Assembly (NCBI GenBank): GCA_964057225.1
Contig: OZ059895.1
Span: 20,904,688 to 20,968,687, forward strand
Length of the DNA: 64,000 bases
Reading direction: 5' to 3'
Source of the DNA: Auanema rhodensis
Taxonomy: Eukaryota > Nematoda > Chromadorea > Rhabditida > Rhabditidae
In this document: positions 1 through 12,025 of the stretch, piece after piece
Layout: every line of letters begins with the position of its first letter
Position numbering within the stretch: the first letter of the stretch is position 1
The notes under the pieces: model-generated
What the model saw: only the letters and a program-made list of their open reading frames with translations
Database searches by the model: none
What the model was told of the DNA's origin: nothing
Made by a program: the position numbers and the translations under genes

Positions 1-53
1 CATATTAGTCTAAAAACCAATTTTTATTAATATTGGTGCATGGTAACCATGAC

Positions 54-892
54 TTTGAAATTTACGTGAACTTTAATTTATGCTAATTAAGTGTACACAT
101 GATGTGCACTTGGTATGTAACTCGCTTCACGTCAAAGATAAAGAGATGCGGTTTTCAAAATTAGATTTCCCATGTCCATATTAGTCTAAAAACAGATTTT
201 TATTGATATTGGTGCATGGTAACCATGACTTTGAAATTTACGTGAACTTCAATTTATGCTAATTAAGTGTACACGTGATGTGCACTTGGTATGTAACTCG
301 CTTCACGTGAAAGATAAAGAGATGCGGTTTTCAAAATTAGATTCCCCATGTCCATATTAGTCTAAAAACAAATTTTTATTGATATTGGTGCATGGTAACC
401 ATGACTTTGAAATTTACGTGAACTTTAATTTATGCTAATTAAGTGTACACATGATGTGCACTTGGTATGTAACTCGCTTCACGTCAAAGATAAAGAGATG
501 CGGTTTTCAAAATTAGATTCCCCATGTCCATATTAGTCTAAAAACAAATTTTTATTAATATTGGTGCATGGTAACCATGACTTTGAAATTTACGTGAACT
601 TTAATTTATGCTAATTAAGTGTACACATGATGTGCACTTGGTATGTAACTCGCTTCACGTCAAAGATAAAGAGATGCGGTTTTCAAAATTAGATTCCCCA
701 TGACCATATTAGTCTAAAAACCAATTTTTATTAATATTGGTGCATGGTAACCATGACTTTGAAATTTACGTGAACTTTAATTTATGAAGTGTACACGTGA
801 TTTTATTAAGTGTACACGTGATGTGCACTTGGTATGTAACTCGCTTCACGTGAAAGATAAAGAGATGCGGTTTTCAAAATTAGATTCCCCAT
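54..892. repeat. Duplicated block, copy 1 (offset 1,966 bp)
   Basis: This block of nearly five monomers recurs 1,966 bp downstream (11 monomers plus two 15-bp extensions). Shared markers are the TTAGATTTCCCATG variant near 161, CAGATTTTT near 192, GAACTTCAA near 245, CATGACC near 701 and the 191-bp monomer starting at 705. Homology stops where copy 1 has CCATTTCC and GGCAACC and copy 2 has CCATGTCC and GGTAACC. Confidence 0.8.
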
Positions 893-895
893 TTC
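705..895. repeat. 191-bp monomer variant (1 of 5)
   Basis: The segment between TTTATG and the normal GTGTACAC is 23 bp instead of 8, adding 15 bp. It holds an extra GTGTACACGTGAT, so two GTGTACAC palindromes lie 21 bp apart as a direct repeat. Confidence 0.95.
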
Positions 896-1247
896 CATAT
901 TAGTCTAAAAACAAATTTTTATTGATATTGGTGCATGGCAACCATGACTTTAAAATTTACGTGAACTTTAATTTATGCTAATTAAGTGTACACATGATGT
1001 GCACTTGGTATGTAACTCGTTTCACGTCAAAGATAAAGAGATGCGGTTTTCAAAATTGGATTCCCCATGTCCATATTAGTCTAAAAACAAATTTTTATTA
1101 ATATTGGTGCATGGTAACCATGACTTTGAAATTTACGTGAATTTTAATTTATGCTAATTAAGTGTACACATGATGTGCACTTGGTATGTAACTCGCTTCA
1201 CGTCAAAGATAAAGAGATGCGGTTTTCAAAATTAGATTCCCCATGAC

Positions 1248-1438
1248 CATATTAGTCTAAAAACCAATTTTTATTAGTATTGGTGCATGGTAACCATGAC
1301 TTTGAAATTTACGTGAACTTTAATTTATGAAGTGTACACGTGATTTTATTAAGTGTACACGTGATGTGCACTTGGTATGTAACTCGCTTCACGTGAAAGA
1401 TAAAGGGATGCGGTTTTCAAAATTAGATTCCCCATGTC
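1248..1438. repeat. 191-bp monomer variant (2 of 5)
   Basis: It has the same 15-bp extension with a doubled GTGTACACGTGAT as the monomer at 705. It differs from the others by TTAGTATTGG instead of TTAATATTGG and by ending with AAAGGG. Confidence 0.95.
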
Positions 1439-2019
1439 CATATTAGTCTAAAAACCAATTTTTATTAATATTGGTGCATGGTAACCATGACTTTGAAATT
1501 TACGTGAACTTTAATTTATGCTAATTAAGTGTACACATGATGTGCACTTGGTATGTAACTCGCTTCACGTGAAAGATGAAGAGATGCGGTTTTCAAAATT
1601 AGGTTCCTCATGTCCATATTAGTCTAAAAACGAATTTTTATTGATATTGGTGCATGGTAACCATGACTTTGAAATTTACGTGAACTTTAATTTATGCTTA
1701 TTAAGTGTACACGTGATGTGCACTTGGTATGTAACTCGCTTCACGTGAAAGATAAAGGGATGCGGTTTTCAAAATTAGATTCCCCATGTCCATATTAGTC
1801 TAAAAACCAATTTTTATTAATATTGGTGCATGGTAACCATGACTTTGAAATTTACGTGAACTTTAATTTATGCTAATTAAGTGTACACATGATGTGCACT
1901 TGGTATGTAACTCGCTTCACGTGAAAGATAAAGAGGTGCGGTTTTCAAAATTAGATTCCCCATGTCCATATTAGTCTAAAAACAAATTTTTATTGATATT
2001 GGTGCATGGTAACCATGAA

Positions 2020-2858
2020 TTTGAAATTTACGTGAACTTTAATTTATGCTAATTAAGTGTACACATGATGTGCACTTGGTATGTAACTCGCTTCACGTCA
2101 AAGATAAAGAGATGCGGTTTTCAAAATTAGATTTCCCATGTCCATATTAGTCTAAAAACAGATTTTTATTGATATTGGTGCATGGTAACCATGACTTTGA
2201 AATTTACGTGAACTTCAATTTATGCTAATTAAGTGTACACGTGATGTGCACTTGGTATGTAACTCGCTTCACGTGAAAGATAAAGAGATGCGGTTTTCAA
2301 AATTAGATTCCCCATGTCCATATTAGTCTAAAAACAAATTTTTATTGATATTGGTGCATGGTAACCATGACTTTGAAATTTACGTGAACTTTAATTTATG
2401 CTAATTAAGTGTACACATGATGTGCACTTGGTATGTAACTCGCTTCACGTCAAAGATAAAGAGATGCGGTTTTCAAAATTAGATTCCCCATGTCCATATT
2501 AGTCTAAAAACAAATTTTTATTAATATTGGTGCATGGTAACCATGACTTTGAAATTTACGTGAACTTTAATTTATGCTAATTAAGTGTACACATGATGTG
2601 CACTTGGTATGTAACTCGCTTCACGTCAAAGATAAAGAGATGCGGTTTTCAAAATTAGATTCCCCATGACCATATTAGTCTAAAAACCAATTTTTATTAA
2701 TATTGGTGCATGGTAACCATGACTTTGAAATTTACGTGAACTTTAATTTATGAAGTGTACACGTGATTTTATTAAGTGTACACGTGATGTGCACTTGGTA
2801 TGTAACTCGCTTCACGTGAAAGATAAAGAGATGCGGTTTTCAAAATTAGATTCCCCAT
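2020..2858. repeat. Duplicated block, copy 2 (offset 1,966 bp)
   Basis: This is the partner of the block at 54-892. It carries the same chain of variants (TTAGATTTCCCATG, CAGATTTTT, GAACTTCAA, CATGACC, then a 191-bp monomer starting at 2,671). On its left the monomer has GAATTTGAAA where copy 1 has GACTTTGAAA. Confidence 0.8.
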
Positions 2859-2861
2859 GTC
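2671..2861. repeat. 191-bp monomer variant (3 of 5)
   Basis: It shows the doubled GTGTACACGTGAT. It is the counterpart of the monomer at 705 in the 1,966-bp duplication and of the one at 4,264 in the 1,593-bp duplication. Confidence 0.95.
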
Positions 2862-3810
2862 CATATTAGTCTAAAAACAAATTTTTATTGATATTGGTGC
2901 ATGGTAACCATGAATTTGAAATTTACGTGAACTTTAATTTATGCTAATTAAGTGTACACATGATGTGCACTTGGTATGTAACTCGCTTCACGTCAAAGAT
3001 AAAGAGATGCGGTTTTCAAAATTAGATTCCCCATGTCCATATTAGTCTAAAAACAAATTTTTATTAATATTGGTGCATGGTAACCATGACTTTGAAATTT
3101 ACGTGAATTTTAATTTATGCTAATTAAGTGTACACATGATGTGCACTTGGTATGTAACTCGCTTCACGTCAAAGATAAAGAGATGCGGTTTTCAAAATTA
3201 GATTCCCCATGACCATATTAGTCTAAAAACCAATTTTTATTAATATTGGTGCATGGTAACCATGACTTTGAAATTTACGTGAACTTTAATTTATGAAGTG
3301 TACACGTGATGTGCACTTGGTATGTAACTCGCTTCACGTGAAAGATAAAGAGATGCGGTTTTCAAAATTAGATTCCCCATGTCCATATTAGTCTAAAAAC
3401 AAATTTTTATTGATATTGGTGCATGGTAACCATGAATTTGAAATTTACGTGAACTTTAATTTATGCTAATTAAGTGTACACATGATGTGCACTTGGTATG
3501 TAACTCGCTTCACGTCAAAGATAAAGAGATGCGGTTTTCAAAATTAGATTCCCCATGTCCATATTAGTCTAAAAACAAATTTTTATTAATATTGGTGCAT
3601 GGTAACCATGACTTTGAAATTTACGTGAACTTTAATTTATGCTAATTAAGTGTACACATGATGTGCACTTGGTATGTAACTCGCTTCACGTCAAAGATAA
3701 AGAGATGCGGTTTTCAAAATTAGATTCCCCATGACCATATTAGTCTAAAAACCAATTTTTATTAATATTGGTGCATGGTAACCATGACTTTGAAATTTAC
3801 GTGAACTTTA
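2701..3810. repeat. Duplicated block, copy 1 (offset 1,593 bp)
   Basis: This block is repeated 1,593 bp downstream, nine monomers with a net +9 bp from one 191-bp and one 170-bp monomer. Both copies contain, in order, a 191-bp monomer, GAATTTGAAA, CATGACC, a 170-bp monomer, GAATTTGAAA 522 bp after the first, and CATGACC. The copies diverge near 3,810, where copy 2 enters another 191-bp monomer. Confidence 0.8.
3214..3383. repeat. 170-bp monomer variant (1 of 2)
   Basis: TTTATG is followed by AAGTGTACACGTGATGTGC, 6 bp shorter than standard. It equals the 191-bp form with exactly one 21-bp direct-repeat unit removed. Confidence 0.95.
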
Positions 3811-4263
3811 ATTTATGCTAATTAAGTGTACACATGATGTGCACTTGGTATGTAACTCGCTTCACGTCAAAGATAAAGAGATGCGGTTTTCAAAATTGGA
3901 TTCCCCATGTCCATATTAGTCTAAAAACAAATTTTTATTAATATTGGTGCATGGTAACCATGACTTTGAAATTTACGTGAATTTTAATTTATGCTAATTA
4001 AGTGTACACATGATGTGCACTTGGTATGTAACTCGCTTCACGTCAAAGATAAAGAGATGCGGTTTTCAAAATTAGATTCCCCATGACCATATTAGTCTAA
4101 AAACCAATTTTTATTAATATTGGTGCATGGTAACCATGACTTTGAAATTTACGTGAACTTTAATTTATGCTAATTAAGTGTACACATGATGTGCACTTGG
4201 TATGTAACTCGCTTCACGTGAAAGATGAAGAGATGCGGTTTTCAAAATTAGGTTCCTCATGTC

Positions 4264-4454
4264 CATATTAGTCTAAAAACAGATTTTTATTGATATTGGT
4301 GCATGGTAACCATGACTTTGAAATTTACGTGAACTTTAATTTATGAAGTGTACACGTGATTTTATTAAGTGTACACGTGATGTGCACTTGGTATGTAACT
4401 CGCTTCACGTGAAAGATAAAGAGATGCGGTTTTCAAAATTAGATTCCCCATGTC
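4264..4454. repeat. 191-bp monomer variant (4 of 5)
   Basis: It shows the doubled GTGTACACGTGAT, but in a monomer whose left part is CAGATTTTTATTGAT rather than CCAATTTTTATTAAT. The left and right halves therefore have different histories, as expected from an exchange within the monomer. Confidence 0.95.
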
Positions 4455-5403
4455 CATATTAGTCTAAAAACAAATTTTTATTGATATTGGTGCATGGTAA
4501 CCATGAATTTGAAATTTACGTGAACTTTAATTTATGCTAATTAAGTGTACACATGATGTGCACTTGGTATGTAACTCGCTTCACGTCAAAGATAAAGAGA
4601 TGCGGTTTTCAAAATTAGATTCCCCATGTCCATATTAGTCTAAAAACAAATTTTTATTAATATTGGTGCATGGTAACCATGACTTTGAAATTTACGTGAA
4701 TTTTAATTTATGCTAATTAAGTGTACACATGATGTGCACTTGGTATGTAACTCGCTTCACGTCAAAGATAAAGAGATGCGGTTTTCAAAATTAGATTCCC
4801 CATGACCATATTAGTCTAAAAACCAATTTTTATTAATATTGGTGCATGGTAACCATGACTTTGAAATTTACGTGAACTTTAATTTATGAAGTGTACACGT
4901 GATGTGCACTTGGTATGTAACTCGCTTCACGTGAAAGATAAAGAGATGCGGTTTTCAAAATTAGATTCCCCATGTCCATATTAGTCTAAAAACAAATTTT
5001 TATTGATATTGGTGCATGGTAACCATGAATTTGAAATTTACGTGAACTTTAATTTATGCTAATTAAGTGTACACATGATGTGCACTTGGTATGTAACTCG
5101 CTTCACGTCAAAGATAAAGAGATGCGGTTTTCAAAATTAGATTCCCCATGTCCATATTAGTCTAAAAACAAATTTTTATTAATATTGGTGCATGGTAACC
5201 ATGACTTTGAAATTTACGTGAACTTTAATTTATGCTAATTAAGTGTACACATGATGTGCACTTGGTATGTAACTCGCTTCACGTCAAAGATAAAGAGATG
5301 CGGTTTTCAAAATTAGATTCCCCATGACCATATTAGTCTAAAAACCAATTTTTATTAATATTGGTGCATGGTAACCATGACTTTGAAATTTACGTGAACT
5401 TTA
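4294..5403. repeat. Duplicated block, copy 2 (offset 1,593 bp)
   Basis: This is the partner of 2,701-3,810, with the same order of 191-bp monomer, GAATTTGAAA, CATGACC, 170-bp monomer and a second GAATTTGAAA. The left junction lies inside a monomer that begins with CCTCATGTCC and CAGATTTTT rather than CATGACC and CCAATTTTT, so the breakpoint is within a monomer. Confidence 0.8.
4807..4976. repeat. 170-bp monomer variant (2 of 2)
   Basis: It has the same short form as the monomer at 3,214 and is its copy in the 1,593-bp duplication. Confidence 0.95.
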
Positions 5404-5519
5404 ATTTATGAAGTGTACACGTGATTTTATTAAGTGTACACGTGATGTGCACTTGGTATGTAACTCGCTTCACGTGAAAGATAAAGAGATGCGGTTTTCA
5501 AAATTAGATTCCCAATGTC
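5329..5519. repeat. 191-bp monomer variant (5 of 5)
   Basis: It shows the doubled GTGTACACGTGAT with CCAATTTTTATTAAT on its left. It is the last extended monomer of this class; none occurs to the right of this point. Confidence 0.95.
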
Positions 5520-5769
5520 CATATTAGTCTAAAAACAAATTTTTATTGATATTGGTGCATGGTAACCATGACTTTGAAATTTACGTGAACTTTAATTTAT
5601 GCTAATTAAGTGTACACATGATGTGCACTTGGTATGTAACTCGCTTCACGTCAAAGATAAAGAGATGCGGTTTTCAAAATTAGATTCCCCATGTCCATAT
5701 TAGTCTAAAAACAAATTTTTATTAATATTGGTGCATGGTAACCATGAATTTGAAATTTACGTGAATTTT

Positions 5770-7001
5770 AATTTATGCTAATTAAGTGTACACATGATGT
5801 GCACTTGGTATGTAACTCGCTTCACGTCAAAGATAAAGAGATGCGGTTTTCAAAATTAGGTTCCCCATGTCCATATTAGTCTAAAAACAAATTTTTATTG
5901 ATATTGGTGCATGGTAACCATGACTTTGAAATTTACGTGAACTTTAATTTATGCTTATTAAGTGTACACGTGATGTGCACTTGGTATGTAACTCGCTTCA
6001 CGTGAAAGATAAAGAGATGCGGTTTTCAAAATTAGATTTCCCATGTCCATATTAGTCTAAAAACCAATTTTTATTAATATTGGTGCATGGTAACCATGAC
6101 TTTGAAATTTACGTGAACTTTAATTTATGCTAATTAAGTGTACACGTGATGTGCACTTGGTATGTAACTCGCTTCACGTCAAAGATGAAGAGATGCGGTT
6201 TTCAAAATTAGATTCCCCATTTCCATATTAGTCTAAAAACAAATTTTTATTAATATTGGTGCATGGTAACCATGACTTTGAAATCTACGTGAACTTTAAT
6301 TTATGCTAATTAAGTGTACACGTGATGTGCACTTGGTATGTAACTCGCTTCACGTCAAAGATGAAGAGATGCGGTTTTCAAAATTAGATTCCCCATGTCC
6401 ATATTAGTCTAAAAACAAATTTTTATTAATATTGGTGCATGGTAACCATGACTTTGAAATCTACGTGAACTTTAATTTATGCTAATTAAGTGTACACATG
6501 ATGTGCACTTGGTATGTAACTCGCTTCACGTGAAAGATGAAGAGATGCGGTTTTCAAAATTAGCTTCCTCATGTCCATATTAATCTAAAAACGAATTTTT
6601 ATTGATATTGGTGCATGGTAACCATGACTTTGAAATTTACGTGAACTTTAATTTATGCTTATTAAGTGTACACGTGATGTGCACTTGGTATGTAACTCGC
6701 TTCACGTGAAAGATAAAGGGATGCGGTTTTCAAAATTAGATTCCCCATGTCCATATTAGTCTAAAAACAAATTTTTATTGATATTGGTGCATGGTAACCA
6801 TGACTTTGAAATTTACGTGAACTTTAATTTATGAAAATTAAGTGTACACATGATGTGCACTTGGTATGTAACTCGCTTCACGTGAAAGATGAAGAGATGC
6901 GGTTTTCAAAATTAGATTCCCCATTTCCATATTAGTCTAAAAACAAATTTTTATTGATATTGGTGCATGGTAACCATGACTTTGAAATTTACGTGAACTT
7001 T
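5770..7001. repeat. 7-mer block, copy 1 (1,232 bp)
   Basis: Seven monomers marked by TTAGGTTCCCC near 5,856, GATGAAGAG in a CACGTCAAAG monomer, AATCTACGTG (two adjacent monomers), CATATTAATCT near 6,577 and TTTATGAAAATTAAG near 6,830. The next six monomers repeat the order with one of the AATCTACGTG monomers missing. Confidence 0.8.
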
Positions 7002-8057
7002 AATTTATGCTAATTAAGTGTACACATGATGTGCACTTGGTATGTAACTCGCTTCACGTCAAAGATAAAGAGATGCGGTTTTCAAAATTAGGTTCCCCAT
7101 GTCCATATTAGTCTAAAAACAAATTTTTATTGATATTGGTGCATGGTAACCATGACTTTGAAATTTACGTGAACTTTAATTTATGCTTATTAAGTGTACA
7201 CGTGATGTGCACTTGGTATGTAACTCGCTTCACGTGAAAGATAAAGAGATGCGGTTTTCAAAATTAGATTTCTCATGTCCATATTAGTCTAAAAACCAAT
7301 TTTTATTAATATTGGTGCATGGTAACCATGACTTTGAAATTTACGTGAACTTTAATTTATGCTAATTAAGTGTACACGTGATGTGCACTTGGTATGTAAC
7401 TCGCTTCACGTCAAAGATAAAGAGATGCGGTTTTCAAAATTAGATTCCCAATGTCCATATTAGTCTAAAAACAAATTTTTATTAATATTGGTGCATGGTA
7501 ACCATGACTTTGAAATCTACGTGAACTTTAATTTATGCTAATTAAGTGTACACATGATGTGCACTTGGTATGTAACTCGCTTCACGTGAAAGATGAAGAG
7601 ATGCGGTTTTCAAAATTAGGTTCCTCATGTCCATATTAATCTAAAAACGAATTTTTATTGATATTGGTGCATGGTAACCATGACTTTGAAATTTACGTGA
7701 ACTTTAATTTATGCTTATTAAGTGTACACGTGATGTGCACTTGGTATGTAACTCGCTTCACGTGAAAGATAAAGGGATGCGGTTTTCAAAATTAGATTCC
7801 CCATGTCCATATTAGTCTAAAAACAAATTTTTATTGATATTGGTGCATGGTAACCATGACTTTGAAATTTACGTGAACTTTAATTTATGAAAATTAAGTG
7901 TACACATGATGTGCACTTGGTATGTAACTCGCTTCACGTGAAAGATGAAGAGATGCGGTTTTCAAAATTAGATTCCCCATTTCCATATTAGTCTAAAAAC
8001 AAATTTTTATTGATATTGGTGCATGGTAACCATGACTTTGAAATTTACGTGAACTTT
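7002..8057. repeat. 6-mer version of the preceding block (1,056 bp)
   Basis: This repeats the markers of 5,770-7,001 (TTAGGTTCCCC near 7,088, AATCTACGTG near 7,513, CATATTAATCT near 7,633, TTTATGAAAATTAAG near 7,886). It has one AATCTACGTG monomer where copy 1 has two: offset 1,232 bp at the left, 1,056 bp at the right. Its later part is also the start of the large duplicated segment. Confidence 0.8.
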
Positions 8058-11000
8058 AATTTATGCTAATTAAGTGTACACATGATGTGCACTTGGTATG
8101 TAACTCGCTTCACGTCAAAGATAATGAGATGCGGTTTTCAAAATTAGATTCCCCATGTCCATATTAGTCTAAAAACAAATTTTTATTAATATTGGTGCAT
8201 GGTAACCATGACTTTGAAATTTACGTGAACTTTAATTTATGCTAATTAAGTGTACACATGATGTGCACTTGGTATGTAACTCGCTTCACGTGAAAGATGA
8301 AGAGATGCGGTTTTCAAAATTAGGTTCCTCATGTCCATATTAGTCTAAAAACGAATTTTTATTGATATTGGTGCATGGTAACCATGACTTTGAAATTTAC
8401 GTGAACTTTAATTTATGCTTATTAAGTGTACACGTGATGTGCACTTGGTATGTAACTCGCTTCATGTGAAAGATAAAGGGATGCGGTTTTCAAAATTAGA
8501 TTCCCCATGTCCATATTAGTCTAAAAACCAATTTTTATTAATATTGGTGCATGGTAACCATGACTTTGAAATTTACGTGAACTTTACTTTATGCTAATTA
8601 AGTGTACACATGATGTGCACTTGGTATGTAACTCGCTTCACGTGAAAGATGAAGAGATGCGGTTTTCAAAATTAGATTCCTCATGTCCATATTAGTCTAA
8701 AAACGAATTTTTATTAATATTGGTGCATGGTAACCATGACTTTGAAATTTACGTGAACTTTAATTTATGCTAATTAAGTGTACACATGATGTGCACTTGG
8801 TATGTAACTCGCTTCACGTGAAAGATGAAGAGATGCGGTTTTCAAAATTAGATTCCTCATGTCCATATTAGTCTAAAAACGAATTTTTATCGATATTGGT
8901 GCATGGTAACCATGACTTTGACATTTACGTGAACTTTAATTTATGCTTATTAAGTGTACACGTGATGTGCACTTGGTATGTAACTCGCTTCACGTGAAAG
9001 ATAAAGAGATGCGGTTTTCAAAATTAGATTCCCCATGTCCATATTAGTCTAAAAACAAATTTTTATTAATATTGGTGCATGGTAACCATGACTTTGAAAT
9101 TTACGTGAACTTTAATTTATGCTTATTAAGTGTACACGTGATGTGCACTTGGTATGTAACTCGCTTCACGTGAAAGATAAAGAGATGCGGTTTTCAAAAT
9201 TAGATTCCCCATGTCCATATTAGTCTAAAAACAAATTTTTATTGATATTGGTGCATGGTAACCATGACTTTGAAATTTACGTGAACTTCAATTTATGCTA
9301 ATTAAGTGTACACGTAATGTGCACTTGGTATGTAACTCGCTTCACGTCAAAGATAAAGCGATGCGGTTTTCCAAATTAGATTCCCCATGTCCATATTAGT
9401 CTAAAAACAAATTTTTATTAATATTGGTGCATGGTAACCATAACTTTGAAATTTACGTGAACTTTAATTTATGCTAATTAAGTGTACACATGATGTGCAC
9501 TTGGTATGTAACTCGCTTCACGTGAAAGATGAAGAGATGCGGTTTTCAAAATTAGATTCCCCATTTCCATATTAGTCTAAAAACAAATTTTTATTGATAT
9601 TGGTGCATGGTAACCATGACTTTGAAATTTACGTGAACTTTAATTTATGCTAATTAAGTGTACACATGATGTGCACTTGGTATGTAACTCGCTTCACGTC
9701 AAAGATAAAGAGATGCGGTTTTCAAAATTAGATTCCCCATTTCCATATTAGTCTAAAAACAAATTTTTATTGATATTGGTGCATGGTAACCATGACTTTG
9801 AAATTTACGTGAACTTTAATTTATGCTAATTAAGTGTACACATGATGTGCACTTGGTATGTAACTCGCTTCACGTCAAAGATAAAGAGATGCGGTTTTCA
9901 AAATTAGATTCCCCATGTCCATATTAGTCTAAAAACAAATTTTTATTAATATTGGTGCATGGTAACCATGACTTTGAAATTTACGTGAACTTTAATTTAT
10001 GCTAATTAAGTGTACACATGATGTGCACTTGGTATGTAACTCGCTTCACGTGAAAGATAAAGGGATGCGGTTTTCAAAATTAGATTCCCCATGTCCATAT
10101 TAGTCTAAAAACAAATTTTTATTAATATTGGTGCATGGTAACCATGACTTTGAAATTTACGTGAACTTTAATTTATGAAAATTAAGTGTACACATGATGT
10201 GCACTTGGTATGTAACTCGCTTCACGTGAAAGATGAAGAGATGCGGTTTTCAAAATTAGATTCCCCATTTCCATATTAGTCTAAAAACAAATTTTTATTG
10301 ATATTGGTGCATGGTAACCATGACTTTGAAATTTACGTGAACTTTAATTTATGCTAATTAAGTGTACACATGATGTGAACTTGGTATGTAACTCGCTTCA
10401 CGTCAAAGATAAAGAGATGCGGTTTTCAAAATTAGATTCCCCATGTCCATATTAGTCTAAAAACAAATTTTTATTAATATTGGTGCATGGTAACCATGAC
10501 TTTGAAATTTACGTGAACTTTAATTTATGCTAATTAAGTGTACACATGATGTGCACTTGGTATGTAACTCGCTTCACGTCAAAGATAAAGAGATGCGGTT
10601 TTCAAAATTAGATTCCCCATGTCCATATTATTCTAAAAACAAATTTTTATTAATATTGGTGCATGGTAACCATGACTTTGAAATTTACGTGAACTTTAAT
10701 TTATGCTAATTAAGTGTACACGTGATGTGCACTTGGTATGTAACTCGCTTCACGTCAAAGATAAAGAGATGCGGTTTTCAAAATTAGGTTCCCCATGTCC
10801 ATATTAGTCTAAAAACAAATTTTTATTAATATTGGTGCATGGTAACCATGACTTTGAAATTTACGTGAACTTTAATTTATGCTAATTAAGTGTACACATG
10901 ATGTGCACTTGGTATGTAACTCGCTTCACGTGAAAGATGAAGAGATGCGGTTTTCAAAATTAGATTCCCCATTTCCATATTAGTCTAAAAACAAATTTTT

Positions 11001-12025
11001 ATTGATATTGGTGCATGGTAACCATGACTTTGAAATTTACGTGAACTTTAATTTATGCTAATTAAGTGTACACATGATGTGCACTTGGTATGTAACTCGC
11101 TTCACGTCAAAGATAAAGAGATGCGGTTTTCAAAATTAGATTCGACATTTCCATATTAGTCTAAAAACAAATTTTTATTGATATTGGTGCATGGTAACCA
11201 TGACTTTGAAATTTACGTGAACTTTAATTTATGCTAATTAAGTGTACACATGATGTGCACTTGGTATGTAACTCGCTTCACGTCAAAGATAAAGAGATGC
11301 GGTTTTCAAAATTAGATTCCCCATGTCCATATTAGTCTAAAAACAAATTTTTATTAATATTGGTGCATGGTAACCATGACTTTGAAATTTACGTGAACTT
11401 TAATTTATGCTAATTAAGTGTACACATGATGTGCACTTGGTATGTAACTCGCTTCACGTGAAAGATGAAGAGATGCGGTTTTCAAAATTAGGTTCCTCAT
11501 GTCCATATTAGTCTAAAAACGAATTTTTATTAATATTGGTGCATGGTAACCATGACTTTGAAATTTACGTGAACTTTAATTTATGCTAATTAAGTGTACA
11601 CATGATGTGCACTTGGTATGTAACTCGCTTCACGTCAAAGATAAAGAGATGCGGTTTTCAAAATTAGATTCGACATTTCCATATTAGTCTAAAAACAAAT
11701 TTTTATTGATATTGGTGCATGGTAACCATGACTTTGAAATTTACGTGAACTTTAATTTATGCTAATTAAGTGTACACATGATGTGCACTTGGTATGTAAC
11801 TCGCTTCACGTCAAAGATAAAGAGATGCGGTTTTCAAAATTAGATTCCCCATGTCCATATTAGTCTAAAAACAAATTTTTATTAATATTGGTGCATGGTA
11901 ACCATGACTTTGAAATTTACGTGAACTTTAATTTATGCTAATTAAGTGTACACATGATGTGCACTTGGTATGTAACTCGCTTCACGTGAAAGATGAAGAG
12001 ATGCGGTTTTCAAAATTAGGTTCCT

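Larger units (their letters stand above)
1..5769. repeat. Left mixed domain with 191- and 170-bp monomers
   Basis: This stretch is the most heterogeneous part of the window. It holds all five 191-bp and both 170-bp monomers. It also carries haplotypes rare or absent elsewhere: CCAATTTTT in place of CAAATTTTT, GAATTTGAAA in place of GACTTTGAAA, and CATGACC in place of CATGTCC. CACGTCAAAG monomers are common, and B and D types are nearly absent. Two overlapping duplications account for much of it. This could be the side nearer the array edge or an older layer, but the window does not reach an edge, so that is inference. Confidence 0.85.

Noticed and set aside
10527-10709. 60-codon open reading frame (identical one at 22,175-22,357)
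   Set aside because: It lies wholly within satellite repeats, opens only because a G-to-T change near 10,631 removes the usual TAG, has no gene-like context and repeats with the large duplication. I regard it as chance.
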